Positions 46,603-56,500 of a stretch of 64,000 nucleotides of DNA are shown here, piece after piece. Location: the NCBI GenBank assembly GCA_029204225.1, contig CM055111.1, positions 11,109,999-11,173,998 of the forward strand, in the 5' to 3' direction. The notes below the pieces were generated by a model. It was not told the origin of the DNA, made no database searches, and was given only the letters and a program-made list of their open reading frames with translations. Both the position numbers and the translations under genes were made by a program. Position 1 is the stretch's first letter. The number at the start of each line of letters is the position of its first letter. This DNA is from Diphasiastrum complanatum (lineage: Eukaryota > Streptophyta > Lycopodiopsida > Lycopodiales > Lycopodiaceae).

Positions 46603-47098
46603 TGTTTGGGGTTGACACTTGGAGTGAGTAGGTGCATGTTAGGTGCAATTTATGCATGCAAGCAATTAGGTGTCAAGATAATAGTAATTTGTATTTGAAT
46701 AGGTGTAGAGAATGCATTGAATGCTAGTAGTACCATGAATTTTGGCTCTCCTATATATGTACATATGATTCTCATTTATTTCCAATGATGAATCAAGCTT
46801 TGGTAATGCCATAATGTCAAATTTGGATAACATGCTATTTTGCTTGTAATTGTACTCTCTCTTTAATTCAAATTTTGTGTCTTCTTCATACATGATCTTG
46901 TTTTTGTACTTTCCCTCTTTGTGAGGAATTGATGTAGCTTTGATCTTTAGCATTCTAGATTGTGCTCTAGCCATAGATTTGTTGGTAGATTGCAAGATTG
47001 CTCTACAGTTGATCTGTGTGCCACCACAAAGCATGGTAAAGATCATTCACAGTCTTTTTGTGGTTCCCCACACGTGTGAATTTGCTGGATTTTCAATA
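46603..47098 (+). repeat. Copia 5' LTR with internal deletion, 496 bp
   Basis: It starts TGTTTGGGG and ends TTTCAATA (CA mutated to TA). Compared with 24125-24936 it lacks about 310 bp between 'TGTTTGGGG' and 'TTGACACTTGGAG'. It contains CACACGTGTG near 47070. Confidence 0.82.
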
Positions 47099-47111
47099 TG
47101 GTATCAGAGCT
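47099..47111 (+). other. Primer-binding site of copia copy 2
   Basis: TGGTATCAGAGCT directly abuts the LTR end, complementary to initiator tRNA-Met. The leader 47112-48167 has no coding domain. Confidence 0.88.
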
Positions 47112-48167
47112 ATACCATGCTTTGAATGCTACTAACATCAGATGTATGAAGAATTTTGGGACAATTCAAGCTAGGAAACTATTTAGTAGTGTTTTTCTAT
47201 TTATTCTTGAAAAGTTTTTTGATGAATGAGGTCAGAACTGATATAATCAGTCCAGAACAGTGAATGTACAAAATTCTGACTTTTCACGCCTGTGAAAACC
47301 AGAATACTTCATTTAACTCTATCTCCTTTATGTTAGATCCAAAGGTACTGACATTATAGCTTGTTGGCATTGCAATTGGTTTCAATTCATTTTGATGATC
47401 CTAGTAGGAGTTATAAGCTCTTAAAGAAGGGTAGGGAGACACCTAAAACCTGAGTGGACACTTTTTGAATTGATTATATTGCATGCACGATTCATCATTC
47501 ACAATTTTTGGTAGTCAATCTGAGATAGAATTGGATAAGCCAAGTTTATGTTGTCACAGGCACATCATTTCCCACAAAGGGTTGTGTTTGAGTTGAATGT
47601 GTGTTTCTAAAGTGTTTTTCATTCATTTGAAACTCGTGGGAAAATTTGACATCTGATTTGTAAGTGCTTCATCAGAAGATAGAGGCTAGATCCAAATTCA
47701 AAGTGATTGATTTTTTGTTGTGAGCAAGAGCTCACATAACTATTGCAAGTTTTTTGCATAAGATTTGGTAGAATACCCAATTATTTTTTGTTCCTATTGT
47801 AAAAGAGAAGCAACACATTCAAAACCATTTCTTGTGTATACCAATTCAACAAACTCAAGATCTAGACAAAATTTTGAGTCATTTAACACATTGTTTCATA
47901 TGATTTGAGTGTATTTGAGTCAATAGTGTTGTCTTTAAGCATTCCACACATGTCAAAAGAAGAAAGGACCAAAATTTGTCTATACTCCAATTCACTTTGA
48001 GAGTTGATCTAGTTTGTCTTGTTTTGGCGGAATATTTGAGACCTATCTCAAATTCAGTTGTAAGATTTCACATAGGATTTGGTAGTTCACCCTCTGAAAA
48101 TTCCTATTGTGAGAAGTATAGCAACATTTAGTTTGTTTGGAACAAGCTCAAACATATTCAATTCCAT

Positions 48168-49480
48168 TTGTTGTCCAATTTACAAGAAGTCTTCACATTC
48201 ATGGCATCTATAGGAGATTTTCTCTTTGAAGCTAATGAGAGATTAGATACCTCCAGCTATTTAGTTTGGAAGGATAGGACAGAATCTTTGTTGGCTCTAT
48301 ATGGTGTAATGGACATAGTATTAGAAATTGAAGTTGGACCTAAAGCTTATGATGAGGCTCAGAGATTCAAGAAGAGAGCAAGGATTGCTCTTCATATCAT
48401 CAAATTGAACATCTCTGATGAGATGTTGAGAGAAATAAGTTCATGCAACTCAGCCAAGCAGGCTTGGAAAATCCTTAAGAACATTTATGAAGCAAAGATC
48501 ACATCAAGACTACTTAACTCTGTTTTAGTAATATTGGGAGAATTTCTTGATTTTGGAACGAATAAAGTTTTCTCTCTATCCTCTCTAGTACATGCTTGTG
48601 TGCTCGAACTTAAGTTCGAGCAAAGGAGCATGTGCTTGAACTTATGTTCCAGCATAGGTCTTTTTCAAGTTTGTGCAATTGAACTTAATTTTGAACATAA
48701 GACCTCATAAAAGAAAAGAATGGGACTTGGGATTGTCCCAAAATTACTAAAACAGTGTTACTTACTCTTAGAAATCAGATCTTTTCTAGTTTCCAAAGAG
48801 TTGACGAAAGTGCTTCAAGTTTTGTAAAGAGAAGAGTATGCAAATGTTGTGCAAACTTATGTTATCAAGGAGGAGCTACCATCTATGGAAGCTCTACATG
48901 ATATTCTTATTGCTGAAGAATGCAGACAAAAGAACAAGCTGTCGAAGATCAACACATTTTCAAAGAAACTTATTCTATGGCAAAATCACACATGGATCCA
49001 TATTTAATGTCTTCTACCAAGACAAAATGTCCTATGGAGTTGGAACCCTCGGATGTTGACCTTTATTCATCAACAAGCAAGGAAGTTGCCTCTTGCTTTA
49101 CTACTCTTATTGATGGTTTCACAAGTAACCAATGGCTATGTCTTGTTTCTTCAAGTTTTATGGTGCATGTGTATTTTCCTTTATCCAAAGCTTTTTGGAG
49201 TTATGGAGCTAATGGAAGGAGTACACTATATGGAGTCTTGTTCAACTATAAGCCTAAGGTTCTGTACCTTAGTGTTTTCGAAGATTATTGCTTTGCATGT
49301 GGTTTCTTGGAAGAAAAGAAGGATGGAGATCCAAGTCTATGGATCATGGCCGGATGCTTATCCACCAAGGAAGGCTACATAGCCTTTACACTCTCTATCT
49401 CAAAGGTGTTTGAACATGGAGAAGTTATTAATTGTGAAGATCTATTTTCTATCTTGGAAGAGGCTGAGAGCACAATGTCT
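48168..49480 (+). pseudogene. Copia gag and integrase relic
   Basis: Gag opens with 'FTFMASIGDFLFEANERLDT' and runs to a MITE insertion at 48517. It resumes in broken form to about 48925, with a loss of about 90 bp near 48826. The zinc knuckle and protease are absent. An integrase remnant at 49050-49400 has 'TTLIDGFTSNQWLCLVS' joined by internal deletion to 'TLYGVLFNYKPKVLYL', so the catalytic Asp and Glu region is gone. A linker follows ('LSISKVFEHGEVI') to about 49470. Confidence 0.8.
48517..48758. mobile_element. 242-bp MITE
   Basis: The ends are ACTCTGTTTTAG and CTAAAACAGTGT, inverted repeats that remain similar for about 23 bp. The element is flanked by TACTTA on both sides (48511-48516 and 48759-48764). 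Copy 1 of the host copia (22730-22740) carries the uninterrupted site with one copy of the hexamer. Inside is a perfect 22-bp palindrome at 48601-48622, with related 'cgaactt' words after it. There is no coding capacity. Superfamily is uncertain; the terminal CACTG-like word hints at CACTA, but the 6-bp duplication does not fit the usual 3 bp. Confidence 0.85.
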
Positions 49481-49779
49481 CTAATGCATATCCACGTAGT
49501 GCGTTGGCGTGGGAGAAACACGGTTCTCTCATGAGTAATCATCTCGCTTTACTAGCGGACAGTTCGATCTCTATGGATCCTGATCACAAAGCTCGTCTCG
49601 CACACAGGCGGACTTGTTGTCTGTATTTTGTCTTGATTGCTTAGTAGCATCAGACTACTTCATTTCATTGTATGTGTATTCTGTTGATCTATATGTCAAG
49701 TATCATCCAGTAAGTATGGTCGCTCTATGTAAATCTGAGATTAGAGTGATTAAGCATTTTCAACTAATCAGGGAATTAC
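49481..49779. other. Unclassified junction DNA
   Basis: About 300 bp without recognised coding lies between the end of copia copy 2 and the minus-strand gag relic. It is slightly richer in CG dinucleotides than its surroundings and may be the end of another LTR. Confidence 0.3.
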
Positions 49780-50715
49780 AAGAGTGGCAGATTAGCCATG
49801 ACCTAAAATGAATATGTGTGTTAGATGTTGATGCTGCACACATGTCTTCACAGATATAGGTGGTCGAACAATTTTTGCTTCTTCTTTCTTTGCCCATTTT
49901 TGAGCTCTCGGGCTCCTCGACATAGGATGAACTATTGTTGTTCTCCTGTCTGTTCTGTGCTGACTTGTTTCTCGGGTTCTGGCGGCAATCCATGGTTGCG
50001 TGACCCTTCTTGTGGCAATGGATACACTCAATCTTGGGATTGAGCTAGCATGTATCTATTGTATGCTCGTCTCTTCTGCATCTCACACAAGTCTTCTTGT
50101 CTGCACCTTGTTGTTTTGACCTCCCTTTGGTCTTCCAGTTGCCTTTGCTTGTTCCCTCTACTTGTTGGTCACGATCTTGCCTCTAATTGGACTCCCTCTT
50201 AGGCTTAAATTGCTTCTTTGGTTTTTCTTTGTTGCCATAGAGGGCCTGGTCAGAACCATCTTTGTGATCAAGATGTTCTCTGGCCTCGACTTCCTCTTGA
50301 ATCTCGACAATCGCCTTTTCGAGGTTCATGGCAGGATCTTTCGCGAGCAGGGTCATTGTCATCTGGAATGATTTGGGTAAGGCTCTCAACAGGTACGTGA
50401 GCTGCTTCTCAGTTGACACAGCGTTCTCTGCTCCAGAGTTATGTAGTGACAGAAATAGATCCTTCATCTTTCTTACGAAAGAAGTGAGGTCTTTTCCATC
50501 CCACTGCAAATTCGTTAGCTGATCTTCCAGCATCGTGATTTGACTTCTTGATTTTGTCTGAAATCTGGTGAGTAATGCATCCCACATCTCCTTAGCTTTG
50601 GAGAGTGTAGCCAGGTCAAGTGTGAGACTATCTTAGATGGAAGATGATAGCAAGGCGTAGCCTTGTCATTTTTCTCCCTCCATTCACGTAGCTCCTTGCC
50701 TGTTGTCCTAGGCAT
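49780..50715 (-). pseudogene. Copia gag relic of another lineage
   Basis: The minus-strand ATG at 50715 opens 'MPRTTGKELREWREKNDKAT'. The UBN2 core is at 50183-50587 ('MWDALLTRFQTKSRSQI', 'LRALPKSFQMTMTLLAKD', 'LEKAIVEIQEEVEAREHL'). Two zinc knuckles follow: 'CVRCRRDEHTIDTC' (about 50043-50085) and 'CIHCHKKGHATMDC' (about 49980-50025), both CX2CX4HX4C, and a Ser/Asn/Glu-rich tail. A stop lies after 'LPSKIV' and another after the first knuckle. Protease and the rest of pol are absent. Two knuckles are unusual for copia gag, which normally has one. Confidence 0.8.
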
Positions 50716-50727
50716 TTCTTCTGTGCC

Positions 50728-50768
50728 ACATTAGAGGAGTTCTAAATCCAAAAAAGACCCTTTGTAAA
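50728..50768. repeat. Isolated TIR of a DNA-transposon family
   Basis: ATTAGAGGAGTT followed by 'AAAAAAGACCCTTTGTAAAG' matches the terminal inverted repeat of the element at 51726-52072. No partner end was found nearby, so this is a fragment or solo end. Confidence 0.6.
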
Positions 50769-50864
50769 GATTCTTTTTATATTTTTTCTCAATTTTTTCT
50801 TACACATGGACCAATCAAAACACTCAAATTTGAAATCTACGTAACATAACTTTTTGAGTCCACA

Positions 50865-51725
50865 TTAACATCAAGAAGGATGGCAAGATCATTTCTAAAG
50901 GCATAAGGTTTGGAAGATTATTCAAGCTAGATGCCTATATAGATGCTAATGTTGTGATGCTAGCTGAGGAGACCAAGCTATCCAAACATGTCCTATGGCA
51001 CAGGAGACTTGGCCACTCAACTCAAATTCCATGGAGGTCATGTGCAAGGAGGAGCTTGCCTTAGGACTTCCAAGATCCTTGGCAAAAGAAGAGAAAGTGT
51101 GTGAAGCATGTGCTCTCTCAAAGCACATAAGAAGCCCTTCTCAAGTTCCATCACAAAGACAACTCATCAACTTGAGTTGATCTACTCGGATGTACACTTT
51201 GCAAATACAATGTCCAATGGAGGTGCCACCATGTTTGTTACATTCATAGATGACTACTCAAGGTTCTGTTGGGTATTCTTACTTTCTTATAAAGCACAAG
51301 TATTTGAAAGCTTTCTTAAATTCAAAGCATTTGTTGAAAAGCATCGTGATCACATTGAGATCAAGACTTTTAGAAGTGATAATGGTGGAGAATATATCTC
51401 CAATGCATGTAAGGATTTTTGTGATCAAGAAGGGATTAAAAAAGAATTGTCTTGTCCCTACACCCCTCAACAAAATGAGGTAGCCGAGAGGAGGAATAGG
51501 ACATTATGTGAATGTTCTAAAGCCTTAAGGATTGATGCATGTTTACCAAAATCTTTTTGGGGAGAAGCCCTCACTTGTGCTAACCATTTGATGAATAGAG
51601 TACCATGTAGCTCTATTGAAGGCAAAACACCATTTGAAGTCTTGTATGGGAGGAAGCCAAATCTCAAGGACTTAAGGGTGTTTGGATGCATTTTCTATGT
51701 GCATACACCTTTGGAGACAAGGACC
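50865..51725 (+). pseudogene. Copia pre-integrase and integrase relic
   Basis: 'KLSKHVLWHRRLGHS' near 50990 marks the pre-integrase zinc region, then frames shift. The integrase frame from 51108 carries the triad in 'LIYSDVHF', 'RSDNGGEYIS' and 'EVAERRNRTLCE', and ends in 'LKDLRVFGCIFYVHTPLETR' before the TIR insertion. One substitution is visible next to the catalytic Glu: Gly is replaced by Glu in the 'NGVAE' motif. Confidence 0.88.
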
Positions 51726-52072
51726 ATTAGAGGAGTTTTGAATCGCAAAAGGACCCTATAAGGAATGCCAACTAAGAGAGAGCTTCTTAAGAAAGAGAAA
51801 TGTTGAAGGCTGCCCGAATTTAGTTGTGGGCAATCATAACCCATGTTCACATTATGGGTATTTGTGCACAATAGTTTATTTAGCTTAGTTTTGAGTAGTT
51901 CTAGACCTGCCCAACTTGCAACTAGAGTCTATGTTCACATTATGGGGGCTTGTGCCACGTTACGTAACACACAGATGGACATACACTATTGGGCCATGTG
52001 GACTTAGAATGTTGAAAAGTCAAAATAAATTTCTTTACAAAGGGTCTTTTTGGAGTCAAGAATTTTTCTAAT
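51726..52072. mobile_element. 347-bp TIR element (Mutator-like MITE?)
   Basis: The ends pair as imperfect inverted repeats of about 37 bp, starting ATTAGAGGAG at the left and TTTTTCTAAT at the right. Nine-base flanks ACAAGGACC (51717-51725) and GCAAGGAAG (52073-52081) share CAAGGA, which would fit a mutated 9-bp target duplication as in Mutator-type elements. It has no coding capacity. It lies in the linker between integrase and RT of the copia. Related ends occur at 50728-50768 and 61401-61449. Confidence 0.75.
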
Positions 52073-52936
52073 GCAAGGAAGATCCATCATCAATCAAAGG
52101 TATCAGGCTTGGGTATGGCAAAGCAATCAAGGGATATAAGGTATACATTCCATCTTCAAACAAGTTTGTGGTTTCTAAAGATACCATTTTTGATGAGGAT
52201 AAGATGTGTAAACTTGTTGATGGCTCAATCAGATCACCTATCAAGAGGGAAGTGGCCGAGGATCAAGATGATCTAGATCTTGAGGAGGATCTAGAGCCAA
52301 ATGAACCAAGCAATCCAATAAGATCATCAAGGGTAAGAATGGAGCCATTGAGGCTCACATAGCAAGACAAGGGCAAGCAAGCCGAGGCTAATCCATCTTC
52401 ATCCTTTGCACTCATTCCAAGTTTTGAAGAACCTTCATGTGTAGAATAGAAGATGCATTGAGCTCAAAGGAATGGTTTCAAGCTATGTTAGATGAATACA
52501 ATGCTTTGATGGAGAATGGCACATGGATCCTTGTTGATAGACCTCTTAAGGATGTGATTGGATGTAAATGGATTTTTAAGCTAAAACTCAATATGGATGG
52601 AAGTGTAAGAAAACACAAGGCAAGGTTAGTTGCCAAAGGATATGCTCAAGCAAAGGGCATAGATTATAAAGAAACCTTTGCACCCGTGGCCAAGATGGTC
52701 ACAATAAGGTTACTTCTTGCACTTGCTTCACATTTTGGATGCTCTTTCAAATGGATGTTTTTAATGCATTCTTAAATGGTTATTTGGAAGAAGACATCTT
52801 CATGGAGTAGCCCCAAGGCTTCATCAAGCTCGAGATGGAGGGTAAAGTATGTCATCTTCAAAGGAGCTTATATGGTTTGAAGCAAGCATCAAGGTCTTGG
52901 AATTCAAGACTTTATGATTTCTTAGCTTCTATTGGA
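52073..52936 (+). pseudogene. Copia linker and RT relic, first part
   Basis: It continues after the TIR insertion with 'SSNKFVVSKDTIFDEDKM' (52160), an acidic linker, then RT with 'WILVDRPLKDVIGCKWIFK', 'HKARLVAKGYAQAKGIDY' and 'ETFAPVAKM' (52500-52700). After a shift come 'FNAFLNGYLEEDIF' and 'SLYGLKQASRSW' (52760-52900). A TAG replaces the Glu of the 'MEQP' motif near 52807. The sequence then breaks at the target site of the young copia, mid-RT. Confidence 0.9.
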
Positions 52937-53589
52937 TGTGAAAAACTCAGATCCAAAAGATGCTAAAGTTTCATAAAGATCTTGGCCATGGAAGTTATGC
53001 ACATCTAGATTGAAAAAATGATAGAAATTGTGATGTTAAGCATACTAAACATCAACTAAACATCAAAATCTGATCATAAGCTTCCACAAACAGAAACTTG
53101 CTGTCCCTGTCCGTACTTCAGAGCCTACAACCTGCATTTCACACGTGTGAAGCCATAGCAACAAAGAAATCACAATTCTAGTGGCTAGAATGCAAGATAT
53201 GAACAAAAAAGTGAGAGAGAAGAAGATGGATCTTCAAAGAGCATAACATTCATTCAATAGAATGAAAATGAGATGTGTACATACTCGTGGAGATGGCTAT
53301 TTATAGCAGCCATAGTGCCTCTTGGCCACTTGTCTTATGATAGGCTAAAATTGGGGTCCAATAGGATTCACCCATATACCTAGAAATTTGGTCAAATAGG
53401 AATGCACCAAATTATGAGCCAATAGAAGAGCTCCACACTCGACCTCCTCTAATTAATGTGACCTCAAAAGTAGTGTACACATACTTTGGGCCTCTACATA
53501 CATGTATGAACCTATCTCTAACTTTTATTTGGCCATAGGCCTACAAAATCTCAAGTTAGGAAAATACTACTAGTTGACAATTTTTCACA
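52937..53589 (-). repeat. 3' LTR of young copia, 653 bp
   Basis: The plus strand reads TGTGAAAAACTC to TTTTTCACA, so the ends are inverted repeats TGTGAAAAA/TTTTTCACA. It appears identical to 58144-58796. It contains the palindrome TTCACACGTGTGAA near 53148. Confidence 0.97.
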
Positions 53590-56500
53590 CTCCCTCTTCA
53601 ACTAGTTTTAGCATAGATTTAGAAAGTACACCAAGACTTGTTCTATGCTTGAAAAATAAGTCCTTTCCCAATGCTTTGGTAAAGATATCAGCCACACATT
53701 CCTTTGATGGGACATGTTCAAGCTTGATCTCTTTTGCCAACACTTGTTCTCTCACAAAATGGTAGGCCACCTCGATATGTTTGCTCCTTGCATGGAAAAC
53801 CGGATTGCTTGCTAGACTTTGGGCTGAAAGGTTGTCACAAAAGATGATTGGACTCTCTGAAAAATCCAGCAAATGAAGCTCCATAATCATCCTCTTGATC
53901 CACACCATCTCCTTTGTGCATGATGTCAAAGCTTTGTACTCGGCCTCACTAGAAGAAAGTGATATAGTTGCTTGTTTCTTCGACATCCATGAGATAGCTC
54001 CATCACCTATGAAAATAGCATGTGCATTTATGGATTTTCTATCCATAAGGTCTCCTGCAAAATCTGAATCTGAAAAACCAAATAAGTTAGGTGATGAGCC
54101 TCTATAAACAATGCCAAAATCTTTTGTTCCCGAGATGTATCTCAAGATCCTCTTTCCTAGTTTCCAATGTTCTATGCTAGGATCTTGCATGAATTGGCTT
54201 AATCTACCAACACAATAAGATAAATCAGGTCTTGTGATGGTTAGATATATAAGAGAACCTATTAGCTTCCTATAGAGAGTAATGTCCTCGAAGGATCTTT
54301 CATTACCTCTTATAGTTAGCTTTACATGTGATTCCATAGGTGTATCAATAGGATTTGCATCTACCATATGAAATCTATTGAGAATAGAAATAGCATACTT
54401 CTCTTGTGAAATAAAAGTGATTTGAGAAGTTCTAATTACTTCTATTCCTAAGATATAGCTCAAAAGACCAAGATCATGCACTTCAAATTCCTTTTTTAGT
54501 GCTTTCTTGATATCTTCTATATCTTCCTTGTTCCCTCCACTTAAAATAATGTCATCCACATAAATTAGAAGGATTGTAACATCATTAGCACTAATTCTAA
54601 AGTAAAGTGAATGATCATACTCACTCATAGTGAAGTTTTGAGAAAGTAGAAAAGAGTTAAGCCTAGCATACCAACTCCTTGGTGCTTGCTTAAGACCATA
54701 CAAACTTTTTTGTAGAAAACACACATGATTAGGCTTGCTATGAGAAACATAGCTCTCGGGTTGCTCCATGTAGACTTCCTCTTCAAGATCACCATTCAAG
54801 AAAGCATTAGAAATGTCTAATTGCCAAAGATCCCATCCATAAAGAGTTGCAAGGGAAATGATTACTCTTATGCTCACCATCTTTGCCACGGGTGCAAAGG
54901 TTTCCTCATAGTCAATGCCATGCTCTTGAGCATAACCTTTAGCCACCAACCTTGCCTTCAACTTGTTGATAGATCCATCTTGATTTGTCTTTACCTTGAA
55001 GATCCATTTGCATCCAATTGCACTTTTGCCCTTTGGAAGCTCCACCAATCTCCATGTGTTGTTCTTCATAAGTGCTTCAAACTCAAGATCCATTGCTTGG
55101 ATCCATTCCTCTTTTTGCCTTGCTTCATCTACACATGAAGGTACATCAAAAGAAGTTAGGAAAGCATAGTTGGATCCATCCACCACTTGCTTACCTTTGC
55201 CATCATAAGTGAGCCTTGAGGGTTTCACTTTATGCCTTGGAGTTCTCCTTGGAATTTGACTTGAAGAGGCTTCTTCAACATCCACATCCAATGTGTCATC
55301 AACTCCATTGTCATCAAGCACATTAGTTGCAACAACACCATCATCACTTGAAACAACTTTTGGAATGTTACTTTCATCAAAAATGACATCCCTACTTGTG
55401 AACACTTTCTTGATTGAAGGAACATAAATCCTATATGCTTTGCTTACTTCACTATAACCAACAAAAATGCCCTTTCTTGAAGATGGATCCTCCTTAGTTC
55501 TATCATCAAGAGTAATGTTGAAGTAGCAAATGCATCCAAAAGTTCTTAGAAACTTGACATTAGGCTTCGTACCAAACAAAGCTTCAAAAGGGGTTTTTCC
55601 TTCCAATACAACACTTGGCCATCTATTGCATAGGAAATTTGCACACAACAAAGCATCACTCCAAAAAGGTTTAGGAAGATTAGCATTCAATCTCATTGCC
55701 TTTGCACTCTCACACAAGGTTCTATTCTTCCTCTCGGCCACTCCATTTTGTTGTGGTGTTCTTGGACATGTGTACTCCCTCTTGATCCCATGCTCATCGC
55801 AAAAGGCTTTGAATTTGTTAGAAATGTATTCACCACCATTGTCGCTCCTCAAGCATTTGATTTTGGTTGTAAATTGAGTCTCAATAGCAACTTTGAACTT
55901 GACAAACACATCAAACACCTCATCCTTGCTCTTTAGTAGATAAACCCAACAAAATCTACTAAAATCATCAATGAAAGTTACATACATCTTAGCACCTCCA
56001 TTGCTAATTGTAGTAACACCATGAATATCCGAATGCAAGAGAGAAAAAGGCATCTTAGATCTAGATATAGATCTAGTATATGGCAATCTATGTGATTTAG
56101 ACAAAGCACATTCTTCACAAACATGATTCAAGCAAGTAAGAGACTTGGGAAGTCCCCTTACTACCTCCTTTTTGGCTATTACCTCCAAGGCCTTGTAGTT
56201 GAGATGTCCCATCCTTTTATGCCATACCTCTTGAATTGACATTTGTTCATTTGCCATGCATCCAACTTGGTTAGCAACAACACATGCATCAAGCTTGAAC
56301 AATTTCCCTTGCCTTTTCCCTTTTGCAATGATACTACACCCCTTTTTGATCAAGCAAGCATCACCATCAAACTCAACTTTGAATCCTTTGTCAAGCATTT
56401 GGCTTACACTAAGTAAGTTCTTGGTAATGGATGGAATGAGCAAAACATCTTTCAATTCTATATTCCTATTTGTAGAAAGTGAAATAGGAATTGTGCCAAT

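Larger units (their letters stand above)
34603..48925. repeat. Large inverted duplication, arm 2 (interrupted)
   Basis: This is the reverse-complement counterpart of 22482-27163. After removing the 35249-45192 insertion with its AAGTG duplication and the 48517-48758 MITE, about 4.1 kb remain. The shortfall against arm 1 is explained by a deletion of about 310 bp in the copia LTR (after 46610) and about 90 bp in gag (near 48826). Confidence 0.88.
46603..49480 (+). mobile_element. Copia element copy 2, truncated
   Basis: Plus-strand LTR (46603-47098), primer site, leader and gag (from 48168), an internal MITE, then a decayed integrase region, ending near 49480. The right 550 bp lie beyond the homology with copy 1. 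The element lacks RT, RNase H and the 3' LTR. Confidence 0.85.
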
